This document shows positions 27,062 to 35,245 of a DNA stretch of 64,000 bases, piece after piece; the stretch's first letter is position 1; the number at the start of each line of letters is the position of its first letter. The stretch lies in NCBI RefSeq assembly GCF_002494345.1, contig NZ_NXNI01000002.1, forward strand, positions 186,001 to 250,000. The letters run 5' to 3'. Made by a program: the position numbers and the translations under genes. This stretch comes from Natrinema ejinorense. Its GTDB lineage: Archaea; Halobacteriota; Halobacteria; Halobacteriales; Natrialbaceae. The notes beneath the pieces were generated by a model. That model saw nothing but the letters and a program-made list of their open reading frames with translations, did not search any database and was not told the DNA's origin.

Positions 27062-27610
27062 TCAGTCGTCGACTTCCCAGCCGACGAACTCGTCGTCGGC
27101 CTCGATTTCGATCTCGAACGCGTCTATGACACGGCCGAGCGCGAGGTATCCCGCTGCGGTGGCTGCGATCCCGACCATCGCGTTCTCGTCGAACCGCTCG
27201 GCGACTGCCTCGTGGAGCGACTCCGTGACGCGTCCCCGAACGACGGCCCGCGTGTACGCGATCAGTGCTTGCTCCGTCGTCGGGAAGACTGCGCGATCGT
27301 CGCGAGCGATAGCGTCGATCTCTTCGGCCACGAGACCCGCGTTCGTCGCGATAGCGACGTGCTGGTGCCACTCGTAGGGCTCCGCTATTTCCGAGGCAGT
27401 CGTCAGGATGACGATCTCTCGCTGCCGGTCGCTGAGCCCGGAGTGATTCCACAGTGCGCCGAGGAACCCTCGGAGTCCTTCCAGGACCCGTTCGTTGTTG
27501 CCGACCGCGCTGTAGACGTTCAACGTCTTTCCGGGTTGGAGCGACGAGACGATGAGTTCGCGATACTCGGGATCGATGTCCGTTGCCGTCACGTACGGAA
27601 CTCGAGACAT
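27062..27610 (-). CDS. Carboxymuconolactone decarboxylase family protein (AhpD-like fold)
   Basis: The 182-residue all-helical protein has the family core: LSDRQREIVILTTASEIAEP followed by YEWHQHVAIATNAGL. The usual AhpD redox motif CxxC is absent; the position reads EIAEPYEWHQH, retaining the His and acidic residues of the decarboxylase-like branch. Related proteins act on ring-cleavage lactones or as peroxidase partners. It is convergent with SDR 2. The specific reaction is unknown. Confidence 0.85.
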   Translation of the reverse strand: MSRVPYVTATDIDPEYRELIVSSLQPGKTLNVYSAVGNNERVLEGLRGFLGALWNHSGLSDRQREIVILTTASEIAEPYEWHQHVAIATNAGLVAEEIDAIARDDRAVFPTTEQALIAYTRAVVRGRVTESLHEAVAERFDENAMVGIAATAAGYLALGRVIDAFEIEIEADDEFVGWEVDD

Positions 27611-27754
27611 ACTCCTCTCATCCGCATCCGAACCAATAGTCCTTCCCGTTCCCGCGGAGGTGCGGGTTCCGGTTACGACACGGTCTCGGTCAGTTTCCGA
27701 TCGATCGAAACAGGTCGTTTCGTGGGTCCGTCTTCGGAACGGCGGCGAGCGAGA

Positions 27755-27870
27755 TCAGATGGACAGGTCCAGTTGCTCTCGCTCGCCCACATCGTAGAGC
27801 CCGTGGTCGCTGATGCGGATTCCCGGCGTTTCGGGATAGGGACACAGCAGGAACTCGAGGCCGAACAGCG
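27755..27870 (-). pseudogene. C-terminal fragment of an amidohydrolase, possibly adenine-deaminase-like
   Basis: Only the tail of a protein is readable: LFGLEFLLCPYPETPGIRI, then SDHGLYDVGEREQLDLSI and a TGA at 27755-27757. The pattern resembles the last residues of adenine-deaminase-type amidohydrolases (…PvIPelriTDhGLyDV…). Upstream, the frame degenerates into Arg/Ser-rich sequence with no start. The identification rests on about 35 residues and is tentative. Confidence 0.35.
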
Positions 27871-28026
27871 GCGTCGCTCGTCGGGATCGGTCCGGAGCGG
27901 ATGGCGGTTTCGGGACACTCCCCGAACGATCGCTGACCCACCGGCGCGACCGACGCGACTACTGCTGGCTCGGGGACGACGCGCCCCTCCGACCGGAGGG
28001 TGACGAGTCGTCTACACCGGAGCGGA

Positions 28027-28084
28027 GATGCAAGTCTTCGAGACGCCGGAGGAGGGATGCAAGTCTTCAAGACGCCGGAGGTAC
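28027..28084. repeat. Tandem repeat of a 29-base unit, two copies, in front of a small membrane gene
   Basis: Two adjacent copies starting GATGCAAGTCTTC (28027 and 28056) differ at a few positions. Each contains GACGCCGGAGG, a Shine-Dalgarno-like run. The array ends 15 bases before the ATG at 28099 and so sits in the promoter or leader of that gene. Confidence 0.7.
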
Positions 28085-28098
28085 AAGTATCGAGCGTA

Positions 28099-28317
28099 AT
28101 GGTTTCACCGCTATGGAACACCGTTTTCTGGATCCTCGTCGGACTGTTCGGATTGAGCAATCTCGTTACTGCTATCCTGGGAACCGGTTCGGGGACGATT
28201 TTCGGGATGGCGGCATCGCCGACGACTGTGATCCTCTGGAACGCGTTCCTCGCCCTCTCCTGTTTTTACTTCGCCTACCGGAGCCTTCCGGACCGCGGCG
28301 AACGTTCGACGGAGTAA
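28099..28317 (+). CDS. Small two-helix membrane protein, unknown function
   Basis: The 72-residue product has two hydrophobic segments, about residues 6-23 (VFWILVGLFGLSNLVTAI) and 38-55 (TVILWNAFLALSCFYFAY), separated by a Gly/Ser-rich loop and followed by a charged tail ending GERSTE. I recognise no family. The start at 28099 leaves out a non-membrane in-frame extension reaching 28000. The 29-base tandem repeat lies immediately upstream and may affect its expression. Confidence 0.6.
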   Translation: MVSPLWNTVFWILVGLFGLSNLVTAILGTGSGTIFGMAASPTTVILWNAFLALSCFYFAYRSLPDRGERSTE

Positions 28318-28411
28318 CACGACGGTTGTCGCCGCTCGAGTGATTCTCGAAGCCCGCCTTCCACCCGTTGCCCCCGTGGCGTCCCCTGCTGGCCTCCGTC
28401 GACTCGAGGGA

Positions 28412-29368
28412 CTAGGGGACGACGACGGCCTTCCCGAGGAAACTCGTCTCGGCGACGTCGCGGTGGGCCTGGCCAGTGTCGGCGAGGTCGTAGGTCCGTG
28501 CCACCTCGGCGGTGACGTTCCCCGACTCCAGGAGGCGTGCGATCAGTTTCAGCGCCGACGAGTAGTCCGACAGCGAGATCATCGCGAAGTGATGTAACGT
28601 GTGCATCTTCGCTCGAGCCAGGCCGCTATCCGGATACCGCAGTTCCGGTGCCGTACTGTCGATCGCGACGATCCGCGCTCCCTGCGAGGCGATCTCGGTG
28701 TTCAACTCGATGTGTTGATCGATTCGATGATCGAGAACGACGTCTGGGGCACCCGCATCGCCGATTGCACTCGCGAGGTCCGGTCGATCGTACGACAGAA
28801 CGGTGTCAGCGCCGAGCGTTCGAACGCGATCGTGGTACTGCTCGGCGGCAGTCGCGACGACGGAGGCACCGGCTGCGGACGCGAGTTGCACGGCGACGTG
28901 TCCGACGCCGCCGCTCCCGCCGTGGACGAGACAGCGATCCCCCACGGCGAGCCCGGCGGTTTCGATCAGTCCCTCCCAGGCAGTCACGCCGACCAAGCCG
29001 ATTCCGGCACCGACGGTAAACGCGATCCCGTCGGGGAGCTTTGCGAGGTGGGTCGTCGTCGCGACCGCGTACTCCGCACACGTTCCCTGCCGGTCGATAC
29101 CCAGTCCCGTCCCGAAGACGCGATCGCCGACCGCGAACTCGTCGATGTCGTCGCCGACGGCTTCGACGACGCCGGCAAAGTCGGAGCCGGGAATCTTCGG
29201 ATGCGGTCCCTGCGGATACGTTCCGTCCCGAAATTTGGCGTCGACGGGGTTTATGCCTGCTGCGCGGACAGCGACGAGCACCTCGCCTCGTTTCGGGCTC
29301 GGTCGTTCGATCTCCTCGCTCCGTAGCACGTCCGGTGAGCCGTGTTCGTGGTATCGAATAGCACGCAT
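28412..29368 (-). CDS. Quinone oxidoreductase-type medium-chain dehydrogenase (zinc-free)
   Basis: The 318-residue protein has the MDR layout without zinc ligands: AGINPVDAKFRDG, GSDFAGVVEAVGDD, and the NADPH motif VHGGSGGVGHVAVQLA. This is the zeta-crystallin/NADPH:quinone reductase or enoyl-reductase branch, reducing quinones or activated double bonds. A minus-strand TATA (TTTTATAGTTTG, about 29384-29395) gives a leaderless start at 29368. Stand-alone; the substrate is unknown. Confidence 0.9.
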   Translation of the reverse strand: MRAIRYHEHGSPDVLRSEEIERPSPKRGEVLVAVRAAGINPVDAKFRDGTYPQGPHPKIPGSDFAGVVEAVGDDIDEFAVGDRVFGTGLGIDRQGTCAEYAVATTTHLAKLPDGIAFTVGAGIGLVGVTAWEGLIETAGLAVGDRCLVHGGSGGVGHVAVQLASAAGASVVATAAEQYHDRVRTLGADTVLSYDRPDLASAIGDAGAPDVVLDHRIDQHIELNTEIASQGARIVAIDSTAPELRYPDSGLARAKMHTLHHFAMISLSDYSSALKLIARLLESGNVTAEVARTYDLADTGQAHRDVAETSFLGKAVVVP

Positions 29369-29592
29369 ACGGTATCCTCTGTCGGCAAACTATAAAATCC
29401 TACAGATATCGTTGCGACGGACCGTCTCTCCGCCCGATGTCCCAGCCCATTCGGTTGTCGATTCGAACAGTCCGTACCGACCATCGAGCCGTCACACCCT
29501 CGGATCGGATACGAAACGGGTCCCGTCGCGACGTTCCGCCGTGAATTCGCGAGGAGGGGTCAGGAACACGGCGACTCGTGGGAACGCTGGTG

Positions 29593-30381
29593 TTACAGGT
29601 CGATCGTCGTCCCGACGCCGATGGAGCGAAACCGATCGTTCAGTTTCGATCGCAGGATCGACTCCGCCTCGAAGCCGGTACAGTGACCCGGAGCCACGAG
29701 GTCCACCGACTGTTTCTCGACGAGCCAGTCCGTGGTCTCGACGACGTCTGCTCGATCCATTCCGGAGAGATGCGTTCCGCCGATGATCGCTCGAACGTCG
29801 TCCTCGAGCACTGCTTCTGCGTATTCGACGGTATTGCGGAGTCCGGCGTGACAGCAGCCGAGGACGAGTCCCACTCCGTCGTCGGTTTCGATCGCGAGTG
29901 ACTGGTCGTCGACGACGTGATCTCCGACCCGTGTGCCGTCGACGGGTTTCTCTCCCGCTGGATTGTCGGGGTACTCGCGTGGAATCTCCCCGAGCGCCCA
30001 GATTCCCGACGACACCTCTCGGGGGTCTCGGTGTTCGACGACGTCGGCCTCGTGCTCGATCTTCGTTCGAGCGTACGGAAGGCCGATGTGGTCGCCGTGA
30101 TTGTATCGGGGCGTCCAGGCCTCTGGATGGAGGACGACCGTGGGCTCGTCAACGAGGAACTCGGGCAGGCCGCCGGTGTGGTCCTGGTGTCCGTGACTCA
30201 GTACGATCGTGTCGAATCGGGTTTCGCAGTCGAGCAGTCCGGCGTTGTGGTACGCCGCGTCCGACTGTCCAGTGTCGAACAGTACGTCGCCGACAGCCGC
30301 CGCGAATCCCCACTCGCCGACCAATCCCACCGGCCGGGATTCGGCGACGGTGTTGTCCGAGAGAACGGTTACCTCTACCAT
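29593..30381 (-). CDS. Metallo-beta-lactamase-fold hydrolase, dihydropteridine/RFAP-synthase-related type
   Basis: About 262 residues. Motifs: LSHGHQDHTGGLPEFL for the metal centre, LGCCHAGLRNTVEYA, GGTHLSGMD and APGHCTGFEAE. This arrangement, with a Cys-Cys-His segment in place of the usual GDT, is the MBL subfamily often annotated as related to beta-RFAP or dihydropterin-phosphate synthases; true substrates are mostly unknown. The frame is open far upstream (to 30822), but the fold begins at MVEVTVLSDNT, giving the start at 30381. A perfect palindrome lies 29-40 bases upstream of the ATG. Confidence 0.85.
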   Translation of the reverse strand: MVEVTVLSDNTVAESRPVGLVGEWGFAAAVGDVLFDTGQSDAAYHNAGLLDCETRFDTIVLSHGHQDHTGGLPEFLVDEPTVVLHPEAWTPRYNHGDHIGLPYARTKIEHEADVVEHRDPREVSSGIWALGEIPREYPDNPAGEKPVDGTRVGDHVVDDQSLAIETDDGVGLVLGCCHAGLRNTVEYAEAVLEDDVRAIIGGTHLSGMDRADVVETTDWLVEKQSVDLVAPGHCTGFEAESILRSKLNDRFRSIGVGTTIDL

Positions 30382-30409
30382 ACCCCGTCGTTCGTCCGGC
30401 CGCCCCTTC

Positions 30410-30421
30410 AAACGATCGTTT
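30410..30421. promoter_or_regulatory. Perfect 12-base palindrome over the promoter of the MBL gene
   Basis: AAACGATCGTTT is its own reverse complement. It lies exactly where the TATA/BRE region of the leftward MBL gene (start 30381) should be, so a bound dimer would block transcription initiation. The regulator is unknown. Confidence 0.45.
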
Positions 30422-30449
30422 TTCCCAGTTCGGAACGACGAAGCGGGCG

Positions 30450-31076
30450 CTATTTTCCGGGGAAGTTGACGTACCGATCGAGTTTTTCTCGAGCGTTCTC
30501 GGTGACCGACGAGCCGTGGAACACGAGCCCGACATCGAACTCGTACTCGAGCAATCGCTCGAGGCTCTCCTCGGCGCGATTGAGGTCCTTCGAGTAGTAG
30601 GCGGGCGGTAGGTGGAAGTAGCCCGCTGGAAGCCCCCGCTGGTCCGCGCCGGAGGCCGCATCGCCCATTACCGCGATGCCGGCGTCTTCGTCGATGAGGG
30701 CGTGATTGTCCGGTTCGTGTCCGGGCGCGTGAACCGCGGTGAAGCGGCCGATGGTGTCGCCGTCGCCGTACCTGTGCGTCGGCTCGGTCTCGGTCGCGGC
30801 CGTCGTCCGTTCGGGCACCCACGTCTCGAGGTCGTATTCGTCGACGAGTGCGTCGAAGCCGCCGATGTGGTCCCCGTCTCCGTGCGTGATGATGAGTCGC
30901 TCGGGGACGACGCCGAGGTCGTCGATGGCGTCGATCACGGTCTCCGCCGATTGGGCTAATCCGGCATCGAGTATCGTCGGCGTCCCTTCGGCGAACAGGA
31001 ACACGCGATATCGCTTGCCGCTCTCTTCTACCAGGCTCGTGATGTCGAACACACCGTCGACTACTTCTGTTGGCAC
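30450..31076 (-). CDS. Metallo-beta-lactamase-fold hydrolase (short glyoxalase II-like type)
   Basis: The 208-residue protein has THGDGDHIGGFDAL (HxxxDH variant of the HxHxDH metal motif, with Gly-Asp between), VHAPGHEPDN, the bridging Asp in VMGDAAS and a final FHGSS. The first motif, HGDGDH, shows Asp at the second His position, seen in several MBL subfamilies. It likely hydrolyses a small ester, thioester or lactone. A TATA-like run (minus strand of 31096-31106) supports the start at 31076. It is divergent from an MFS gene. Confidence 0.85.
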   Translation of the reverse strand: MPTEVVDGVFDITSLVEESGKRYRVFLFAEGTPTILDAGLAQSAETVIDAIDDLGVVPERLIITHGDGDHIGGFDALVDEYDLETWVPERTTAATETEPTHRYGDGDTIGRFTAVHAPGHEPDNHALIDEDAGIAVMGDAASGADQRGLPAGYFHLPPAYYSKDLNRAEESLERLLEYEFDVGLVFHGSSVTENAREKLDRYVNFPGK

Positions 31077-31095
31077 ACTCCGCTATTTCGCCCGC

Positions 31096-31106
31096 AAATA
31101 TAAAAC
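31096..31106 (-). promoter_or_regulatory. TATA box of the short MBL gene
   Basis: GTTTTATATTT on the minus strand is 20-30 bases before the ATG at 31076, predicting a leaderless mRNA. Confidence 0.6.
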
Positions 31107-31276
31107 AATTGTTTATGTATGATGGGGGACACTACGAGCGCAACGCCGGATGTCGCGGCGGCCATACCGCGTTCGTATCACGGACGAGAGGGGCAAACGA
31201 GCCCTTTTCGACGACCCTTTCGTATGGTTTTAAGCCGGGGGAGGAGAGACTGCCTCCAACACATGGAGGCCCCAGT

Positions 31277-32452
31277 ATGAAGAGGACGGCCGTCCTCTCC
31301 GTCCTCGCGTGTTCGCTCATCTCCGCCGGGTTCTTTTCGTATCTCATTTCGCCGGCGAGCGTTTTGCCCCTCCTGTTGTCCGAGTTCGATATCAGTAGAA
31401 CCGACGCCGGACTCTCGATTAGCGTTGTCTACCTGGGCTGGCTGGTCTTTCAGCTTCCGACCGGATACCTCATCGATCGGGTCGACGTTCGGTCCCTGAT
31501 GTTCGCGAGCGTTGCGGTGTTCGTCGCCGCCGTTTTCGTCGGGACGGCTCTCACCGGCTATCAGTCCTTTCTCGCCGTCAGATTCGTCGCGGGAATAACT
31601 GGTGGTGTTCTCTTTACCGCCAGTGCCCGGATCGTCGGACAGGTCGTCCAGCCACGATATCAAGGGACGGCAGTAACGGCGTTTACCGCGAGCGGTCCGG
31701 TTGGGTTCGTACTGGGTCAACTCGGGTCGCCGCTCATCGCAGAACGGGTCGGATGGCAAGCCGTCTTTCCGGTCTACGCGACGATTACGCTCCTGGGTTA
31801 TCTGCTCTTCCGACGAATCCAACAGGACCAGTCATACGATGCGGAGAGCATCTCCCTCCGTGGATTCGCGGAGACCCTTTCCAACCCGGCCGTGCTCCTG
31901 ATTTCCCTAGCCGCATTGTGCACTAATTCGATGTATCTCTTTCTCAACACCTGGATTCCGACGTTCGCAGCCGAGGTCCATGCACTGTCGCTGGCGGGAG
32001 CAGGGGGAATTGCGGCCCTGATCCCGTTCATGGGTATCGTTGCGCGTCCGGGCGGTGGCTGGCTCTCGGACCGTCTCGGAACCCGTCGACGGCCGGTGAT
32101 CATCGCGTCGTTTCTCCTCTCGGTCCCGGTCATTGCGGTGCTGACCCAAACGGTCACTCAGTCCGTGTTCGCGCTCTTCCTGCTGTCAGTCGGGTTCAGT
32201 CTGCAGTTGGCCGGGGGACTGTACTTCATCTACATCCAGGAAATCGTCCCGCCGAACGTCACCGGGACGAGTCTCGCGGTCGCCACGAGTTTCGCGATCG
32301 GCGGAGCGCTGGTCGCACCGATCGTCGGCGGCTGGCTCATCAACGCCATCTCGTGGTCCGCCGCGTTCGCGTTCAATATCCTGCTTGGCCTTGTGGGTAT
32401 CGTGGCGATACTTCTGAGCCCGGAATCGGTCGACTCGAGCACCCTCGGCTAA
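31277..32452 (+). CDS. MFS transporter
   Basis: A 391-residue carrier with twelve hydrophobic helices; loop motif GYLIDRVDVRSLMF after helix 2 and GGWLSDRLGTRRRPV in the second half. Probably a secondary carrier for an organic acid or nitrate-like solute, as for many NarK/OFA-type relatives. The ATG at 31277 has a Shine-Dalgarno-like GGAGG eight bases upstream, less usual here and consistent with a transcript having a real leader. A longer in-frame extension to 31070 is not membrane-like. It faces a DMT transporter tail to tail. Confidence 0.9.
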   Translation: MKRTAVLSVLACSLISAGFFSYLISPASVLPLLLSEFDISRTDAGLSISVVYLGWLVFQLPTGYLIDRVDVRSLMFASVAVFVAAVFVGTALTGYQSFLAVRFVAGITGGVLFTASARIVGQVVQPRYQGTAVTAFTASGPVGFVLGQLGSPLIAERVGWQAVFPVYATITLLGYLLFRRIQQDQSYDAESISLRGFAETLSNPAVLLISLAALCTNSMYLFLNTWIPTFAAEVHALSLAGAGGIAALIPFMGIVARPGGGWLSDRLGTRRRPVIIASFLLSVPVIAVLTQTVTQSVFALFLLSVGFSLQLAGGLYFIYIQEIVPPNVTGTSLAVATSFAIGGALVAPIVGGWLINAISWSAAFAFNILLGLVGIVAILLSPESVDSSTLG

Positions 32453-32527
32453 CGCCGGCGTTTCGCCGAGCTGTGAATCCTTCTCGTGGGTAAATTGCCG
32501 CGTGAAGCGTCCGACGCACTCCCTCGC

Positions 32528-33418
32528 TCAGCCGGCGAGTGCGACCAGCACGCCACCGGTGACGATGATTCCGGCGGCAGCGATGACCGTCGGCGTGACG
32601 CGCTCGAGTTTTCGCAGGAAGATCACCGAGAGCAAAACGACGACGAGTGGACTCGTCTGCATAATCGGCACGACGACGCCGACGGTAGAGACACTGAGAC
32701 CGACGTAATAGGCGAAGATGAACGTCGTACTCGAGAGGCCCGCAAACACGTACCACCGCAGATCGGCAGCTCGAAGCCGTCCAACCGTCGGCAGCGACCC
32801 GATCCACGTCAGATAAACGGCGTACGCCAGGAGTCCCGCGATAGCCTGAACCGCGAGGCCGACGAACAGGGGCACCCCTTCCCTGAACCCGATCGATGCG
32901 AAGATCGGCTCCAGACCGAAACAAAACGCGGCCGCAAACGGCAGCGCGAGTCCGGTCCAGGGAACGCCCTCAGGAGTCGCTCTCGACGCTGCCGACCCGT
33001 CCCACGTGATGACGGCGATTCCGCCGATGATGGTGAGAACGCCGACGAACTGTAGACCGGTGACCGATTCACCGAGGACGAGTACCGACAGCACGGTCGC
33101 GTGCAGCGGGGTAGATGCCTTTATCGGTTCGGCACGACTGGCCCCCACCGTTTTGATGCCCTCGAAGAGGAAGGCCCGGCCGACCGCCGTCCCGAGTATG
33201 CCGGCAACGGCGAACGCCGCCATACCGGAAACTGGCAGTTGCGAATCGAGCGACGAGAAGGCGGCTATCGGGGCGAGGAGAACGGTGTTTACGACCAAGA
33301 CGACGAACAGGACATCGGACGATCGTCCCTGGAGAGTCGCAACCCGCACGGTGAGTGCCTGAACGGCGAGCCCGAGTGCAGCAACGATCGCGAACGCGAT
33401 ACCGATATCCATTGTCAT
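32528..33418 (-). CDS. DMT-superfamily (EamA) transporter
   Basis: About 296 residues with ten hydrophobic segments as two repeated five-helix EamA halves. Typical signatures are GTAVGRAFLFEGIKTVGASRA in the first half and PIMQTSPLVVVLLSVIFLRK in the second. Such proteins export metabolites or amino acids. The start may be 33418 (MTMDIGIAF), the internal ATG at 33412, or an upstream ATG at 33472 that adds a polar tail; I prefer 33418. Confidence 0.88.
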   Translation of the reverse strand: MTMDIGIAFAIVAALGLAVQALTVRVATLQGRSSDVLFVVLVVNTVLLAPIAAFSSLDSQLPVSGMAAFAVAGILGTAVGRAFLFEGIKTVGASRAEPIKASTPLHATVLSVLVLGESVTGLQFVGVLTIIGGIAVITWDGSAASRATPEGVPWTGLALPFAAAFCFGLEPIFASIGFREGVPLFVGLAVQAIAGLLAYAVYLTWIGSLPTVGRLRAADLRWYVFAGLSSTTFIFAYYVGLSVSTVGVVVPIMQTSPLVVVLLSVIFLRKLERVTPTVIAAAGIIVTGGVLVALAG

Positions 33419-33610
33419 TTCGCTTTCGACACTCGATCTATACATGATTTTCGAGATAGATGAGGCGGGCACTCGAGAGCCACGTGCTCAGCGCTCACGG
33501 TCGCTGTCCGACGCTCGAATCGATGAACCGTGAGAACGGATCGGTGGTCGTGGAACGCCGCCACGGTCGAACCGAATCGATTCCCTGCCGGGGACCGACC
33601 GGGAAGCCGA

Positions 33611-34950
33611 TTATGCGGGGCCGTGTCCGGGCTGGCGCTGCAGGAAGTCGTAGTCGCGGTGGTCGAAGTGGTCGGTGAAGTAGTCGGGGTGTTCACACAG
33701 CGTCGTGATGACCGGCCCTTCGTCCGTGATCATGACGTTCTCCTCGAGGCGGACGGTCTGGTCGAGATCCTCGTGACCGGCGAAGGTCTCGATCGCGAAG
33801 TACATTCCCTCCTCGAGTTCGGCGGGGTAGTCGAGCGAGTAGGCACGGGAAACCCACATCCCTTCGTACAGCGAGATCCCGATGGAGTGGGCCGCCTGCT
33901 GAATGCTCACGCTGCCGTACTCGTCGTCGTCGTATTCCCGGAACTGTTCGGCGACGTCTTTCGTCGTGTTGCCGGGCTGGAGTTGCTCGATCGCGCTGTA
34001 GAGTTGATCGTAACACTGCTCGTAGAGGGCGATCTCCTCCTCGGTCGGGTCCGCATCGACCTTCCACGTTCGCACGTAGTCGATGAAGTAGCCGCCGGGG
34101 CCGACCGCGTTGATGTCGGCGATGACGAGGTCGCCCTGTCGGAGGATCTTGTCAGTTGCCCACCGACCGTAGGGGTTCGTCCGGCCACCGCTGGCGACGA
34201 TGATGTCGTAGACGTGGTCGAAGCCGTTCCGGTAGAGATACTCGTTTACCTTCGCGGTGATCTCCTTTTCGGGATCCCCGGCTTCGTCCACTCGTTCATC
34301 GCCCGCCACATTGCACCGTCGCCGTAGGCGGCCGACATCTTCAACAGCTCGAGTTCGTCGGGCGTTTTGCGGACGCGAGCCTTGCTGATCGCCGACCACG
34401 CGTTCTCGAGTTCGAGTCCGGCATCCTGCAGCGCGTGGTATGCGGTCTGGTCGTAGGCGTCTACACCGACGGGTTCGTCCTCGACGCCGTTTTCCTCGAG
34501 CACTTCGCGAACGCCCTCGGCCATCTTCTCGGCCATCATTCCTTCTGCGCCTTCCGCCCACCGCCAGGTCATCGCGGGACGGACGTCGTCGAGCCACGGC
34601 ATGTCCATCTCCGAACGGATCAGGTCGCTGCCGACGGTTTCGAACAGGACGGGGTCGCCGCCTTTCGGCAGGACCGCGTACCGAATGAAGATGTTGTACT
34701 TCCAGTTGCCCTGGTAGGACCCGGTGACGTACCGGATGTTCTCGCCGGCAAACAGCAGCAGCGAACCGAGTCCCTCCTCGTCCATTCGCTTGCGTGCCTT
34801 GGCGAGTCGGTCCTCTCGGAGCTGATCGAAATCGACCTGGCCCCAGTAGTCCGTCCCCGTCTTGCTGAACAGCCGTCGCGGGTTGTATTCGTGCGGTTCT
34901 CCGATGAAGTCGTGTGTACGAAGGTCACTACCCTCTCCGTTGCTACCCAT
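33611..34950 (-). pseudogene. M24 family metallopeptidase (creatinase/DddP-like), single-base frameshift
   Basis: The protein would be about 446 residues but is split into two frames joining near 34277. The first frame ends correctly at MNEWTKPGIP, then turns into Arg/Ser sequence; the second resumes with EKEITAKVNEYLYRNG. One missing base in the run GATCCCGAAAAG explains it. The C-terminal half keeps plausible M24 metal ligands: Asp residues in VIADINAVG and YFIDYVRTW, His in AAHSIGISLYEG, Glu in AIETFAG and VRLEENV. ASGGRTNPYGRW recalls the DMSP lyase DddP/creatinase branch. TATA on the minus strand at about 34978-34990. It may be a true inactivation or a sequencing error. Confidence 0.85.
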
Positions 34951-35194
34951 GGTAACCACTCGGTGGTTTCGGCTAAGCACATAAAAGCTTTGCTCTTGTC
35001 AGTACCTCGACCCTCCTGTCGGGGTGTTCATCGGGCGGAGACGGTCCTCGACGGTGGCGAACGCACGCCCCCAGCCGGGTGGTGATCCCTCCGTGATATC
35101 CGTGCCCTCGGTCGGCGGTGATGCCGGACGGACGGACACTCTCGGCCGGGGTTCCGACGTACGGTTCGTGGCGTCCCTTATCGCCGCGCATGTC

Positions 35195-35206
35195 TCATAA
35201 TTATGA
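35195..35206. promoter_or_regulatory. Perfect palindrome just upstream of a TATA box
   Basis: TCATAATTATGA is its own reverse complement and ends one base before the TATA run of the following gene (about 35208-35220). This is a classic position for a regulator that contacts TBP/TFB or blocks it. Confidence 0.5.
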
Positions 35207-35207
35207 C

Positions 35208-35220
35208 ATAATATTTATAC
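35208..35220 (+). promoter_or_regulatory. TATA box of the LeuA-like gene
   Basis: ATAATATTTATAC lies 26-38 bases before the ATG at 35246, predicting a leaderless or near-leaderless mRNA. Confidence 0.65.
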
Positions 35221-35245
35221 ACCTCCTTCGCCACGGGTCGGATGT

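Noticed and set aside
28000-28098. N-terminal extension of the small membrane protein through the tandem repeat
   Set aside because: The extension is encoded by the repeat, is not hydrophobic, and lies upstream of a better ATG at 28099.
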